Assembly: GCA_023300235.1 (NCBI GenBank) | Contig: JALZWN010000096.1 | Location: 1-41,973 of the forward strand | Direction: 5' to 3' | DNA length: 41,973 nucleotides | Source: Mariniblastus sp. | GTDB taxonomy: Bacteria; Planctomycetota; Planctomycetia; Pirellulales; Pirellulaceae | In this document: in pieces, positions 22,921 to 31,688 of the stretch | How the letters are laid out: every line of letters starts with the position of its first letter | Numbering within the stretch: the stretch's first letter is position 1 | Made by a program: the position numbers and the translations under genes | The notes under the pieces: generated by a model | The model's database searches: none | What the model saw: only the letters and a program-made list of their open reading frames with translations | Told to the model about the DNA's origin: nothing

Positions 22921-24378
22921 ATGATCACGCGACTCTTTCAATCAGCCTTCACCTTTCTACGCTCCCAATGGTGGGCATTAGTTCTGTGCGCCATGACTGC
23001 CGTGATTTGTTTGGTGGTGATCTACCAATTAGTTTGGCCAGCTTACCAAAACCCGATCTCGCGAATGTACACGTCCAAACTAGGGTACGCTTCGGTCATC
23101 CGTCAGACCGGTGGCACATTCCCTGTGACGTCCGCCAAAGTAGAACGCCGCAATATCACCGGAAAATTCATTGGCGAAGGACTCGTTCAAAGTGAACCGG
23201 TGCAGGTTCCCATGGTCGCGATGGCAAACATTATTAAGGTGCATGTCACCGAAGGCCAACGCGTGAAGTGTGGCGATCTGATCATTGAACTGGATTCTTC
23301 TCGGCTTCAGATGAAAATCGAATCCGCCCGCGCCGCCATTCGAACAGCAAAAGCGGAACTAAAACGTGTTCGTGTTGGTACCGTCAACGTTTTGCAAGAA
23401 GAACGTCCGGATATTCTAGCAGTGCAAATCGACATCGCCAAAGCGAAGCTAAAACAAGCCAAGGAATCGTTGGCGATGAATCGGCGTTTGAATAAAAAAG
23501 GTTCCGTCGGTTCAGAAAAGGTCTCCCAGAGCCAACTGGCGGTCAAGCTGATCGAGCTAAACTTGGCAGAGTTGCAAATGTCTTTGAGGACCGCTAACGC
23601 CGGGCGCACCAACAGCGTCGAAATTGGCGAAGCAGCGATCGCAGAGGCGGAACTGTCGCTGGCGTATCGATTGAAACAATTGGAAGACTACAAGTCATAC
23701 GCTTCTGCCGACGGAATCGTTGAACGGGTGTTGGTTCACGATCGAGAGTACAACCAAGATCCCGGTCGGCCTGGCGTTTTGCTCGCCAGCGGGCTGTGGT
23801 TCGAATGTTACCTCGACCAGACCGCGTTGGGCCGAGTCCAAATGGGCGATCGGGTGGAGATGCGCCTGAGTGCGTACCAAGACCGCGTGTTCCAAGGCAA
23901 AATCGAGTTGATTCGGCCGCTGGTGAATTTTGCGTTAGGTGGACCAGAAACCAACCGCCCGATTCGCCCGTTGGGCACCGGGGCGCCGGAATGGCCTGCC
24001 ACGTTCTCAGTTCGCGTGGCACTCGACCCAACAGAGGATTTAGTGGTTCCCGGGTTGACCGGCTACGCGACGGTGATCCAAGAACGAAACACGTTATCGA
24101 TTCCTCGCGGTTGCGTGAACGCCGTCTCAGGAAACCGTGGCATCGTTTTTGTGATCAACGAAGCTGGCGATGCGTTTGAACCTCGAAACGTGGTTACTGG
24201 AATTCGCGAAGACGGGCTTGTCGAAATTTGTGAAGGCCTGGAAGAAGGCGAATACGTGATCGCCGACGGGCACCAAGTGCTTGAGCCAAACGATCAAATT
24301 CATATCGCCGCAGGACCAACTCTAGAACCTCGTCAAAAGCAGAACGACGATTTCGCAGTGACGAGCCCTTCGCAATGA
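22921..24378 (+). CDS. HlyD-type membrane fusion (periplasmic adaptor) protein
   Basis: 485 residues. One membrane helix near the N-terminus (about 17-38) is followed by a beta-barrel/lipoyl half (VPMVAMANIIKVHVTEGQRVKCGDLIIELDSSRL, about 97-130). A long coiled-coil hairpin (about 130-250) comes next, then the second lipoyl half (SADGIVERVLVHDREYNQDPG). The C-terminal barrel and membrane-proximal domain (about 290-470) contains LVVPGLTGYATVIQERNTLSIPRGCV. The family bridges inner-membrane transporters or synthases to the outer membrane. No ABC, RND or outer-membrane channel gene is adjacent. The next two genes are a membrane/repeat protein and a GT-C enzyme, so a part in glycan assembly or export is more likely than drug efflux. 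Its stop overlaps the next start as ATGA. Confidence 0.88.
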   Translation: MITRLFQSAFTFLRSQWWALVLCAMTAVICLVVIYQLVWPAYQNPISRMYTSKLGYASVIRQTGGTFPVTSAKVERRNITGKFIGEGLVQSEPVQVPMVAMANIIKVHVTEGQRVKCGDLIIELDSSRLQMKIESARAAIRTAKAELKRVRVGTVNVLQEERPDILAVQIDIAKAKLKQAKESLAMNRRLNKKGSVGSEKVSQSQLAVKLIELNLAELQMSLRTANAGRTNSVEIGEAAIAEAELSLAYRLKQLEDYKSYASADGIVERVLVHDREYNQDPGRPGVLLASGLWFECYLDQTALGRVQMGDRVEMRLSAYQDRVFQGKIELIRPLVNFALGGPETNRPIRPLGTGAPEWPATFSVRVALDPTEDLVVPGLTGYATVIQERNTLSIPRGCVNAVSGNRGIVFVINEAGDAFEPRNVVTGIREDGLVEICEGLEEGEYVIADGHQVLEPNDQIHIAAGPTLEPRQKQNDDFAVTSPSQ

Positions 24379-25721
24379 TTCGTTTTCTACAAAAACATGG
24401 ATCGCTGAATCAGCTTTTATTCGCACTGCTATCGCTCGGCGGATTCGCAGCGGTCGTGGCCGGAATTCAACAACCATGGTTTAGTGTTCCCGTTGCACCA
24501 GCAGCGGGGGCCGATTCATATCGAGACATTATTACGTCAACGCCCGGTTGCACTGTTTTTTTCAAGGCTGCTATTTCAATTGGCGTCGTATCGCTCGCAG
24601 CATCGTGGCTTTGGAAACGTACTTGGACGGCGTTGAGTTCGTCGCTGGCGTGCTTAATGATTTTGTTGACACTGGCGTATCCTTATTTTGTGACCGTACG
24701 AAGCCCAAACGTATCGGCGGATGCGACGTGGCTTCAAATGCAGCACGACAACCTGACCTGGCTAGGCGGTGACATCTATCTGAATGCCGAACTCGGCAGC
24801 AAGGGTTGGCGATCAAAATCTTACATCGTCGACGCCCCTCGTCAGCTGGCAGTCGTGCCGCTGCCATCGTGGTCGCCATGGGAAGTTGGGCTGCACCGAA
24901 CCGAAGACCTGATGCTATGGCTGGGTTTTTCAAATGCATTTTGCCAGTTCGCAGGCCGCGGTTGGTCACTGGCGATCGCTGGAGCAAGCTTGCTATTCCT
25001 CGGAACCCTAAGAAATAATCACCAACTGGACTATCAACGAGCGGGCGCTGCGATTGCTTTGTTCACGGTCGTTGCGGTGCTCGCGGCCGTCGTCGGTTGG
25101 TCGCGCCCCTTCAAGGCGAGCCATGAAATCAATCTGGCGGCCGAACTTGCAGGACAAAAAAACTACGACCAAGCAAAGGTGCATCTCGACCGAGCCGTTT
25201 CGATCTTGCCGGTGCTAGGGCAAGACACGTTTTATATCGCCCAACGTGGCGTCTTGGATTCGCGTCTAGGTATCGACAGCGAATATGCGTTGCTTCAAAA
25301 AGCTCGCTCGCTGGAGTCCAACGGAAGGTTTGACCAAGCGATGACGATCATTGAGTCTATCGCCGAATCGGCCGATCCCGCCATCCGTCGCGAAGCTTGC
25401 CGTGGCGTGTTGCGATTCGCGATTCAAGATTTTAATTGCGGCCGGTTTGAGCGTTCAGCCGAACGTTTTGATTTTGTGCTCAAGCGTAACCCCTGCGACG
25501 TGAAGCTAATCTATTTGATTCAGCTTCAAGGAATCCGAGAATCTAGGATCGCCCGCGTTGAAGCAATGCGAGATTGGATGTATTCAGTATCCGCCCGATT
25601 CAACTTTGGCACCAAGAAGATCCTCCGCGCTGTCGCCCAACAAAACATGGCAACCGCAACGGGGCTGACTAACGACGCCAATGAAATTTGGGCTGCACAG
25701 TCGAGGGCCAAAAAGCCATGA
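24375..25721 (+). CDS. Membrane protein with C-terminal helical-repeat domain, unknown function
   Basis: 448 residues. About five hydrophobic segments occur in the first 250 residues (for example LLFALLSLGGFAAVVAGI, SLACLMILLTLAYPYFVTV and AAIALFTVVAVLAAVVGW). From about 255 to 448 the sequence is a soluble helical region with TPR-like spacing (AAELAGQKNYDQAKVHLDRAVSILP, then ESNGRFDQAMTIIESIAESADP). The reading is coupled at both ends: its ATG overlaps the HlyD stop and its stop overlaps the GT-C start, both as ATGA. Such coupling suggests a fixed complex of the three proteins. TPR-containing partners are known in exopolysaccharide secretion (for example AlgK), but no homology to them is evident. 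Confidence 0.75.
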   Translation: MIRFLQKHGSLNQLLFALLSLGGFAAVVAGIQQPWFSVPVAPAAGADSYRDIITSTPGCTVFFKAAISIGVVSLAASWLWKRTWTALSSSLACLMILLTLAYPYFVTVRSPNVSADATWLQMQHDNLTWLGGDIYLNAELGSKGWRSKSYIVDAPRQLAVVPLPSWSPWEVGLHRTEDLMLWLGFSNAFCQFAGRGWSLAIAGASLLFLGTLRNNHQLDYQRAGAAIALFTVVAVLAAVVGWSRPFKASHEINLAAELAGQKNYDQAKVHLDRAVSILPVLGQDTFYIAQRGVLDSRLGIDSEYALLQKARSLESNGRFDQAMTIIESIAESADPAIRREACRGVLRFAIQDFNCGRFERSAERFDFVLKRNPCDVKLIYLIQLQGIRESRIARVEAMRDWMYSVSARFNFGTKKILRAVAQQNMATATGLTNDANEIWAAQSRAKKP

Positions 25722-28700
25722 CTGAAATTAAAACTGACATCACACACCCAAGCAATACTTCGAAAGGCTTGACGGTCGGGCTCTTTATCCTTGCTGTCAT
25801 CGCGTTCATCGTTGTCGTGGGTTATTCGGTCGCCCTTTATCGTCTTGCCCAAACCCAGCCACTTCGCGAGACGACTTACGAGGGTGATTGGATTAGTGCG
25901 CCGGGAATGCCGGCCCATGCAGGCTATTTTCGAAAACGATTTGATCTGACCGGCGAAGTAAAACATGCTTGGATCAAAATCGTAGCAGCCGATGCCTTTG
26001 AAATAAGCGTTAATCGCAACCCGATGGGCCGCGTTTACCTTTGGCGTCCGACTCGTCCTTTTCAAACGGGCACGGGAGAAAAAGGCCAAGTCCTGCAGTC
26101 GAACGCACCCGCGATGGCACTTAATTTCCCTCGTGAATACCAATGGGATGGTCACGACAATTGGCGATTGCCCAGCTATATCGAGCTGACGTCGTCATTT
26201 CGGGCGGGTAAGAATGTCATCACGATAGAATCCGAATCTCGTAGCGCACCAGCGAAAGTTAGTTTCGTTGGCGAAATTCAAATGTACAACGGCACCGTGA
26301 TTCCAATCCGCAGCGATGAATCATGGTCGGCCGAGAGTGCGATACCGGGACCACAGTTGGTCGACTGGACGGAGATTGGTTACTGGGACAAACAGTGGCG
26401 ACACGCCGTGACCGTCGTCGGACCAGCAAAAGGCGGCTATCGTTCTCATCCTGAAGAAATCTATTCGCAACCGTTCACCGGTGCTTGGTTGCGGCATCCG
26501 ACGGCTTCTAACAAGGCGAGCGTAAGTTTTAGTGCGGACTGGAAAATCGACCAGCCCGTCGATGAAGCTTGGATTCGATTACTAACCAATCGAAATTACG
26601 AACTCTACCTCAACGACCAACGAGTCAGGGTCTCGTCGGTCAAACCACCTGACTTGGACAACGGCGAATGGGTGTTCGGACGCGCGGCTGCATTTGATCC
26701 GATTACAAAACCTGAATTACTGGACCCCGATGAAGTCGGCGCCTCGTTCGTGGGAACACGTTTTGAAACACCGCGAAAAGGACATCGTAATTTGGACGAG
26801 TTTAGAAATCCCTATTCGCCAAAAATAACGCCGTTCCGCTACATCCGAACTTACAACCGAGCCCAAGCCCCCGGCGAATGGGATCCCAAACGCACCTTAG
26901 CCGAATCGCGGCGGACTCCTGAAACCCCCGACCTGTTCCCGGAACGTCCCAAACCGAATGCACTCAAACGAGACACTGCAATTGGTGGCTACTTAAGCTA
27001 CAGCGTTGCTAATCTTTTACGTCCGGGTGTCAACCGAGTTAAAGTCGTTTGCGTGGACAAGGCAAACGCGAATTGGCCCACACAGATTGCTGTCGACGGT
27101 GGGGCGTTAGCAGCCGATGGATCAAATTGTTCGTTCCCGCGCGATGACGCTTGGCTGGCGTCTTGCGATATTTCGATTGATCGTAACGGCGATCCGAAAA
27201 CTGAAACTCAGGTCCAAAAACTGGGGCCCGCGTTGTCGGCTGGGAAATCGATCCCATCCATGCAGTATCGCGGTAGCGCGTTGAGCCCTGAGCAATTGGA
27301 TCGTTTGGTGCCTCGGTCGATCGCTCACGTTGGCGTCGTGACGCTAATTGCTGTGGTGATGCTGTGTGTGACTGCGGTATTGATGGATCGATCCGACGCG
27401 TTCAATTCATGCATGCGAGCCGGCAAGATGTTGTATGCGATGTCGTTGACCGCCACTGTTACCATCGGCGCGGGACTGTTACTTGAATGTTCATGGGCGG
27501 AGCGACATGAGATTCTTTGGACGATGACCGGGAGCCACTGGCAGGTGATCTTCCCACTGGCGATCGGCGCTGCGCTTTTGGTGGGAATCCTAGATATCAT
27601 CGGACGGGCTGGGTTTGGTGGTTTGCGAGAACAAGGCCACAGCATGTTCGATTGTTTGCGAGCCACTCCCGAAAGCAAATTTTGGTTCCATCTTTGTATT
27701 TGGGTGCTGCTGTTGGGCGTCTTCTTGCGAGCGCACAAACTCGACTTACAACCACTCGACGATGACGAATACGCGTCGGCCCAAGCAGTGATGGCGATCC
27801 TGGAAACCGGTGCACCCGGCTTCGTACCTGAAGATGTCTATTACACACGCAGTCCAATGTTTCACTACGTGACGGCCGCGATTGCGTGGCCTTTTGGTGG
27901 CAACCTGTGGAGTCTAAGGTTTCAGTCGGTGCTCTGGGGCGTAGCGACGGCGTGGCTGGTGTACCTGTGCGGTTCCCACCTGTTGAAAAATCGCTGGGTC
28001 GGGTTCATCGCAATGTTCTTGCTGTGCGTACACCCGTTTGAAATTTTTACGGGGCACGTGATTCGGTTCTATCAAATGCAGCAGTTCTTTGCGCTGTTGA
28101 CGGTGTATCTGTTTTGCCGAGGCTTTGTGACCGACCAATCTCAGCGATATCGAGTGGCTGCGATGTTGGCGTTTCTTTGTGCGGTACTCAGCCAAGAGAT
28201 CAGCGTTGCGATGGGGCCGTCGTTGTTGTTTGGGTACCTCGTGTTTGCCAAAGACCTTGGTTGGAAACGGAATATTACCCTAGGGTTGGTGTCGTTGTGC
28301 GTGGTCGCCATCATTGGCTTAGATTTTATCGTGTTTAAAAATCTTTGTTTGACGCGGACCGAAGGCGTTTCACCATCAATCGAAGCCGCCGTGAAGCCAC
28401 ATTTTTGGTATCCGATGAATATGCTGTCAATGTTCATTGGGTACTCGAGGCTACACATCGTTGCCAGTTTCTTTTTTGTTGCCGGGCTGCCGGTGATGTG
28501 GCGAGAACAAAACAAAAACGCATTGGCGTTGGTTGCGTTTTTAATCTCTGGCATCGTGATGACGAATCTGTTGGTGACCAATGTGAGCTTCCGATACATG
28601 TACTGGCTGATTCCCATCTGGTTATTGCTGTCGATCGATGCACTGCGGCGAGTACTATCGGTTTTGATCGGGGTTGTTTATCCGGTCAAAGAACACCTCA

Positions 28701-29242
28701 ACCGCCACGCTTCGGTGCTGGCAGTTTGTTTTACCGTTTGTTTTATAGCGATTTTGGCAAGTTGGTCACCGTGGCGGATCCCCGGTTCTTATGAACTCCG
28801 AATTCTTGGCGATTCAACCGGTGCGGTTCGGTGGGTCAACAGTCAGAAACGATCCGGAGATCGAGTCGCCATCACCGAGCCTCATACTCACTGCGCATTC
28901 ATGGAGAGCGGGAAGTGTGATTACGATTTGGCGTTGCCGTTATTGTACGACTTTGCCGTGATGCGAGACGGCGTGCTGGTTGACCGAAATGGTGGAGGAG
29001 AAGTGGTCAGCAACGTTGACCAATTAGTCGGTGAGTTTGCCGAAGGCGAGCGGATTTGGTTGTTGTTGAACCGAGAAAAATTCCGCACGCGAGGGAAGAA
29101 CATGCGTTGGGAGTATCCGGGCGCGAGGTTTGAGATGTTTGTTCGCAAGAACTGCGAGTTGAAGTATCGCACTTATTTGTGGAGTGTTTATCTGTGGGAT
29201 CCGTCTCGCGGGCACTTCCAACCGTTTCGATTGCAGGAGTAG
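25718..29242 (+). CDS. Very large GT-C glycosyltransferase with N-terminal periplasmic beta-sandwich domains
   Basis: 1174 residues from the ATG at 25718 (ATGA overlap; the frame is open ten codons further upstream). A membrane helix (about 16-40) is followed by some 500 extracytoplasmic residues. Two parts (about 50-185 and 260-440) look like galactose-binding or glycosidase-type jelly rolls, for example YFRKRFDLTGEVKHAWIKIVAADAFEISVN. From about 545 there is a polytopic GT39/ArnT-like module with the first-loop acidic motif DDDE (681-684), the expected catalytic or metal site of the PMT/ArnT family, then about ten membrane helices and a short soluble tail. GT-C enzymes use polyprenyl-phosphate sugars, as made by GtrB-like GT2 enzymes. 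The fusion to carbohydrate-binding-like modules is unusual. It may glycosylate a polysaccharide, lipid or protein at the outer face of the membrane. Confidence 0.82.
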   Translation: MTEIKTDITHPSNTSKGLTVGLFILAVIAFIVVVGYSVALYRLAQTQPLRETTYEGDWISAPGMPAHAGYFRKRFDLTGEVKHAWIKIVAADAFEISVNRNPMGRVYLWRPTRPFQTGTGEKGQVLQSNAPAMALNFPREYQWDGHDNWRLPSYIELTSSFRAGKNVITIESESRSAPAKVSFVGEIQMYNGTVIPIRSDESWSAESAIPGPQLVDWTEIGYWDKQWRHAVTVVGPAKGGYRSHPEEIYSQPFTGAWLRHPTASNKASVSFSADWKIDQPVDEAWIRLLTNRNYELYLNDQRVRVSSVKPPDLDNGEWVFGRAAAFDPITKPELLDPDEVGASFVGTRFETPRKGHRNLDEFRNPYSPKITPFRYIRTYNRAQAPGEWDPKRTLAESRRTPETPDLFPERPKPNALKRDTAIGGYLSYSVANLLRPGVNRVKVVCVDKANANWPTQIAVDGGALAADGSNCSFPRDDAWLASCDISIDRNGDPKTETQVQKLGPALSAGKSIPSMQYRGSALSPEQLDRLVPRSIAHVGVVTLIAVVMLCVTAVLMDRSDAFNSCMRAGKMLYAMSLTATVTIGAGLLLECSWAERHEILWTMTGSHWQVIFPLAIGAALLVGILDIIGRAGFGGLREQGHSMFDCLRATPESKFWFHLCIWVLLLGVFLRAHKLDLQPLDDDEYASAQAVMAILETGAPGFVPEDVYYTRSPMFHYVTAAIAWPFGGNLWSLRFQSVLWGVATAWLVYLCGSHLLKNRWVGFIAMFLLCVHPFEIFTGHVIRFYQMQQFFALLTVYLFCRGFVTDQSQRYRVAAMLAFLCAVLSQEISVAMGPSLLFGYLVFAKDLGWKRNITLGLVSLCVVAIIGLDFIVFKNLCLTRTEGVSPSIEAAVKPHFWYPMNMLSMFIGYSRLHIVASFFFVAGLPVMWREQNKNALALVAFLISGIVMTNLLVTNVSFRYMYWLIPIWLLLSIDALRRVLSVLIGVVYPVKEHLNRHASVLAVCFTVCFIAILASWSPWRIPGSYELRILGDSTGAVRWVNSQKRSGDRVAITEPHTHCAFMESGKCDYDLALPLLYDFAVMRDGVLVDRNGGGEVVSNVDQLVGEFAEGERIWLLLNREKFRTRGKNMRWEYPGARFEMFVRKNCELKYRTYLWSVYLWDPSRGHFQPFRLQE

Positions 29243-29246
29243 TTTG

Positions 29247-29702
29247 ATGAAAACCAGAATCTTCTTCGTTGACGACGATCCGATGTTGCTGGCGAGTACG
29301 CGAAGGCAACTTCGACGCAAGCTGGCGGATTGTGAATTATTGTTTTTTGAGAAAGCCACCGATGCGCTCGAAGCAATGGCCAGCGCTCCCGCCCAAGTGG
29401 TGTTGTCTGATCTACGCATGCCAGAAATGGACGGGGCTGAGTTCCTAGCGAAAGTAGCAGAGCAATATCCGGAAACGATTCGGCTTGCGTGGACCGGGCA
29501 ATCGGAGATCGATCAATTAAATCAAGTATTCGAAACCGCTCATCAAATTTTCAGTAAGCCGTGTCCCACCGATTCGCTGCTGGAGAAGGTGACAAACGCC
29601 ACCAAAGCTGCCAACCAACCCATCGCTGATCGCACACCCTTGACGCCAAAAGTCTGCGGAGATCTTGCCGTCGTGAAGATTGGCAAGACTTTGTCTCCGT
29701 AA
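29247..29702 (+). CDS. Stand-alone receiver-domain response regulator
   Basis: 151 residues from the ATG at 29247, with CAGGAG (29234-29239) as ribosome site. The receiver domain spans 1-118: acidic pocket Asp10-Asp11, phospho-acceptor Asp55 (LSDLRMPEMDG), Thr83 (WTGQS) and Lys104 (SKPC). The segment TGQSEIDQLNQVFETAHQIFSKPC resembles receivers that are normally fused to HDOD or other output domains. Here the C-terminal 33 residues are short and Pro/Thr-rich with no output domain. It may serve as a phosphate relay or sink with the HPt protein at 22555-22914, or act by protein contact. It lies four bases after the GT-C gene and ends the operon. Confidence 0.93.
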   Translation: MKTRIFFVDDDPMLLASTRRQLRRKLADCELLFFEKATDALEAMASAPAQVVLSDLRMPEMDGAEFLAKVAEQYPETIRLAWTGQSEIDQLNQVFETAHQIFSKPCPTDSLLEKVTNATKAANQPIADRTPLTPKVCGDLAVVKIGKTLSP

Positions 29703-29711
29703 AAAAATGTG

Positions 29712-29728
29712 CTTTCATAGAATGAAAG
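29712..29728 (+). terminator. Hairpin after the receiver gene
   Basis: CTTTCAT and ATGAAAG form a perfect 7-bp stem with an AGA loop, starting ten bases after the stop codon. No T-tract follows on the plus strand. The bases right after it (GCGAC) extend the AAAGGCGAC element that is also found in the hairpin at 39578-39604. Confidence 0.4.
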
Positions 29729-29895
29729 GCGACTACCTCACAGCCACGAATTCAACCGAGGCGTTAGCAAGGGGCAAATCGGCAGGGCTGTAGTAGAGAC
29801 CCGCATCCATTCACCCCAAAGGTTTACTGAGAATGGACGCAGATAGACGCAAATACATCTTACGAAGATTCGCGTACCAAAATTTACATTCAGAA

Positions 29896-30138
29896 CTACT
29901 GCAAGTTTTCTTGGTAGTCCATTGCGATTTTGATGACGCGCCCGAGGTGTTTGTCGTCGGATTTACTGGTGATCGTTTTGGCCTTTTGAATGCCTTGCTT
30001 GATTACGCTGGCGGCTTTTTCATTGTTCTTTTCGTTTGATGCACCAGCGGCAGCGCGAATTGATTTGGCGACCAACGCGATCGCGTAGTTTCGCTGGATG
30101 GATGAAACTACGGCGTCTCGTGCTGCGTTGTCTTCCAT
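29896..30138 (-). CDS. Small helical protein of unknown function downstream of the Mrp operon
   Basis: 80 residues from the ATG at 30138; a TTG three codons upstream is also possible. I do not recognise the family. The protein is soluble, Ala/Lys-rich and probably all-helical (ARDAVVSSIQRNYAIALVAKSIRAAAG, then KAASVIKQGIQKAKTI), with an uncharged N-terminal half and a basic middle. It follows the last Mrp gene in the same direction after 53 bases, but a strong hairpin lies between them. Composition and codon pattern look like coding sequence, so I keep it as hypothetical. Confidence 0.5.
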   Translation of the reverse strand: MEDNAARDAVVSSIQRNYAIALVAKSIRAAAGASNEKNNEKAASVIKQGIQKAKTITSKSDDKHLGRVIKIAMDYQENLQ

Positions 30139-30154
30139 GTTGACCAACCAACGT

Positions 30155-30179
30155 ACTCGCCTTCAGCGACAAGGCGAGT
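30155..30179 (-). terminator. Hairpin at the end of the Mrp operon
   Basis: ACTCGCCTT and AAGGCGAGT form a perfect 9-bp stem with a seven-base loop. On the minus strand it lies between the stop of the last antiporter gene and the small downstream gene; on the plus strand it is followed by GTTTTG. It can act as an (imperfect) terminator or attenuator. Confidence 0.5.
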
Positions 30180-30191
30180 GTTTTGCGCCGC

Positions 30192-31688
30192 CTAAACAAT
30201 CTGCAATAACACCCGATAAATCGAGTCAGCAAAGAACATCAGCACCACGCTGCCGACGGCGGTAATGCACAGCGGCACCACGCACATCATCGGAGCTTCG
30301 TGCCACTTCTGCGGCTCTTCGCCTTTAGGCGTCATGAAGGCTCGGATCGGAATTGGCACCAAGTACGCAATGTTCAACAGCGAGCTGATCATCAACGCGC
30401 CCATCAGCCACGCTTGACCGGATTCCACACAGCCGACAGCCAAGAACCATTTGCTCCAAGAACCACCGCCGGGCGGCAAACCGATGATGCTAATGCTCGC
30501 CACCAAAAACGCCGCAAACGTCAACGGCATCGCTCGGCCAAGACCACGCATATCGCTAATGTTCTTTTTATGAGCCCCAACGTAAATTGCTCCTGCGCAG
30601 AAGAACAACGTGATCTTGCCAACCGCGTGCATCACGATGTGCATCCCGCCGCCGATCACGCTGCTCTCCGAAGCCAATAAGGCTCCCAGCGTGATGTACG
30701 CCAATTGCGAGATCGTGGAATACGCCAATCGGGCCTTCAAATTATCTTTGGTCATCGCCACCAGCGAAGCCAACAAAATCGAAGCGGCTGCCAAGTAGCA
30801 CAGCCAATCGCTGATCCCAACATCGCTCAAGCTACCGGTCAAATTTGTTTCGCGAATCAAATCGATTCCAAAAACGTAGATGACCACTTTCAAAATCGAA
30901 AACACACCAACCTTCACCACCGCCACCGCGTGCAACAACGCACTCACCGGAGTCGGCGCGACCATTGCGGCCGGCAACCAACGATGGAACGGCATCAACG
31001 CCGCCTTGCCGATACCAAAGGTGAACAGCGCCAACAACGCCGCCAAACCAGCCGGCGAAATTTTCCCTTCAGCAAAGGGCTGTTGTAGAATCCCGCCCGG
31101 AACAAAATCGAGCGTGCCCGCAATATGCCCAGTCCACACAATCGCAAACAAAAAGAACGCGATCGACGTCGAAATCAAAATCCCAAGATAAACGCGGCCA
31201 CCTCGCTTGGCTTCTTCATCGCCGTTATGAGTCACCAACGGATAAGTCGATATCGTCATCACTTCGTAGGCCACGAACAGCGTCAACAAGTTCGCCGCAT
31301 ACGCAGCTGACAAAGCAGCGAAAATCGCCGCAGCAAAACAAGCAAAGAAACGCGTTTGATTCTTTTCGTGGTGGCCTCGCATGTAACCGATCGCGTAGAT
31401 CGTGGTCAAAATCCACAACCCCGACGCGACCAACGCGAAAATCATCCCCAACGGTTCGATCAAAAAACGGATCTTGAACCCAGGGATCATCTCTCCGATC
31501 ACTAGCTCCGGACGCTCGCCATTGAAAACAAGCTGAGCCAACTGGCAGGTGACGCCAAAGAGCAACACCGAAACCACGATCGAGCAACCGTCGCGGAGGT
31601 TGGGGATTTTTCCAAACAGAAAAACCAACCCGACCGCCAACAACGGCAACGCCAATGAAGTCATGATTAATTGTTCGGGAGTCATCAT
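30192..31688 (-). CDS. Mrp/Mnh cation:proton antiporter, second D-type (NuoL/M/N-like) subunit
   Basis: 498 residues with about 14 membrane helices, of the proton-conducting family shared by complex I NuoL/M/N and MrpA/D. Recognisable parts are MRGHHEKNQTRFFACFAAAIFAA (about 104-126), ALMPFHRWLPAAMVAPTPVSALLHAVAVVKVG (about 229-260) with its conserved Lys/His region, and GLPPGGGSWSKWFLAV near 400. It resembles MrpA N-terminal/NuoL proteins less than full MrpA does: it lacks the long MrpA C-terminus, which is supplied by the separate DUF4040 gene (34178-34792). It is the last antiporter gene and overlaps the stop of the previous one by four bases. It probably forms one of two ion channels of the complex. 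Confidence 0.85.
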   Translation of the reverse strand: MMTPEQLIMTSLALPLLAVGLVFLFGKIPNLRDGCSIVVSVLLFGVTCQLAQLVFNGERPELVIGEMIPGFKIRFLIEPLGMIFALVASGLWILTTIYAIGYMRGHHEKNQTRFFACFAAAIFAALSAAYAANLLTLFVAYEVMTISTYPLVTHNGDEEAKRGGRVYLGILISTSIAFFLFAIVWTGHIAGTLDFVPGGILQQPFAEGKISPAGLAALLALFTFGIGKAALMPFHRWLPAAMVAPTPVSALLHAVAVVKVGVFSILKVVIYVFGIDLIRETNLTGSLSDVGISDWLCYLAAASILLASLVAMTKDNLKARLAYSTISQLAYITLGALLASESSVIGGGMHIVMHAVGKITLFFCAGAIYVGAHKKNISDMRGLGRAMPLTFAAFLVASISIIGLPPGGGSWSKWFLAVGCVESGQAWLMGALMISSLLNIAYLVPIPIRAFMTPKGEEPQKWHEAPMMCVVPLCITAVGSVVLMFFADSIYRVLLQIV

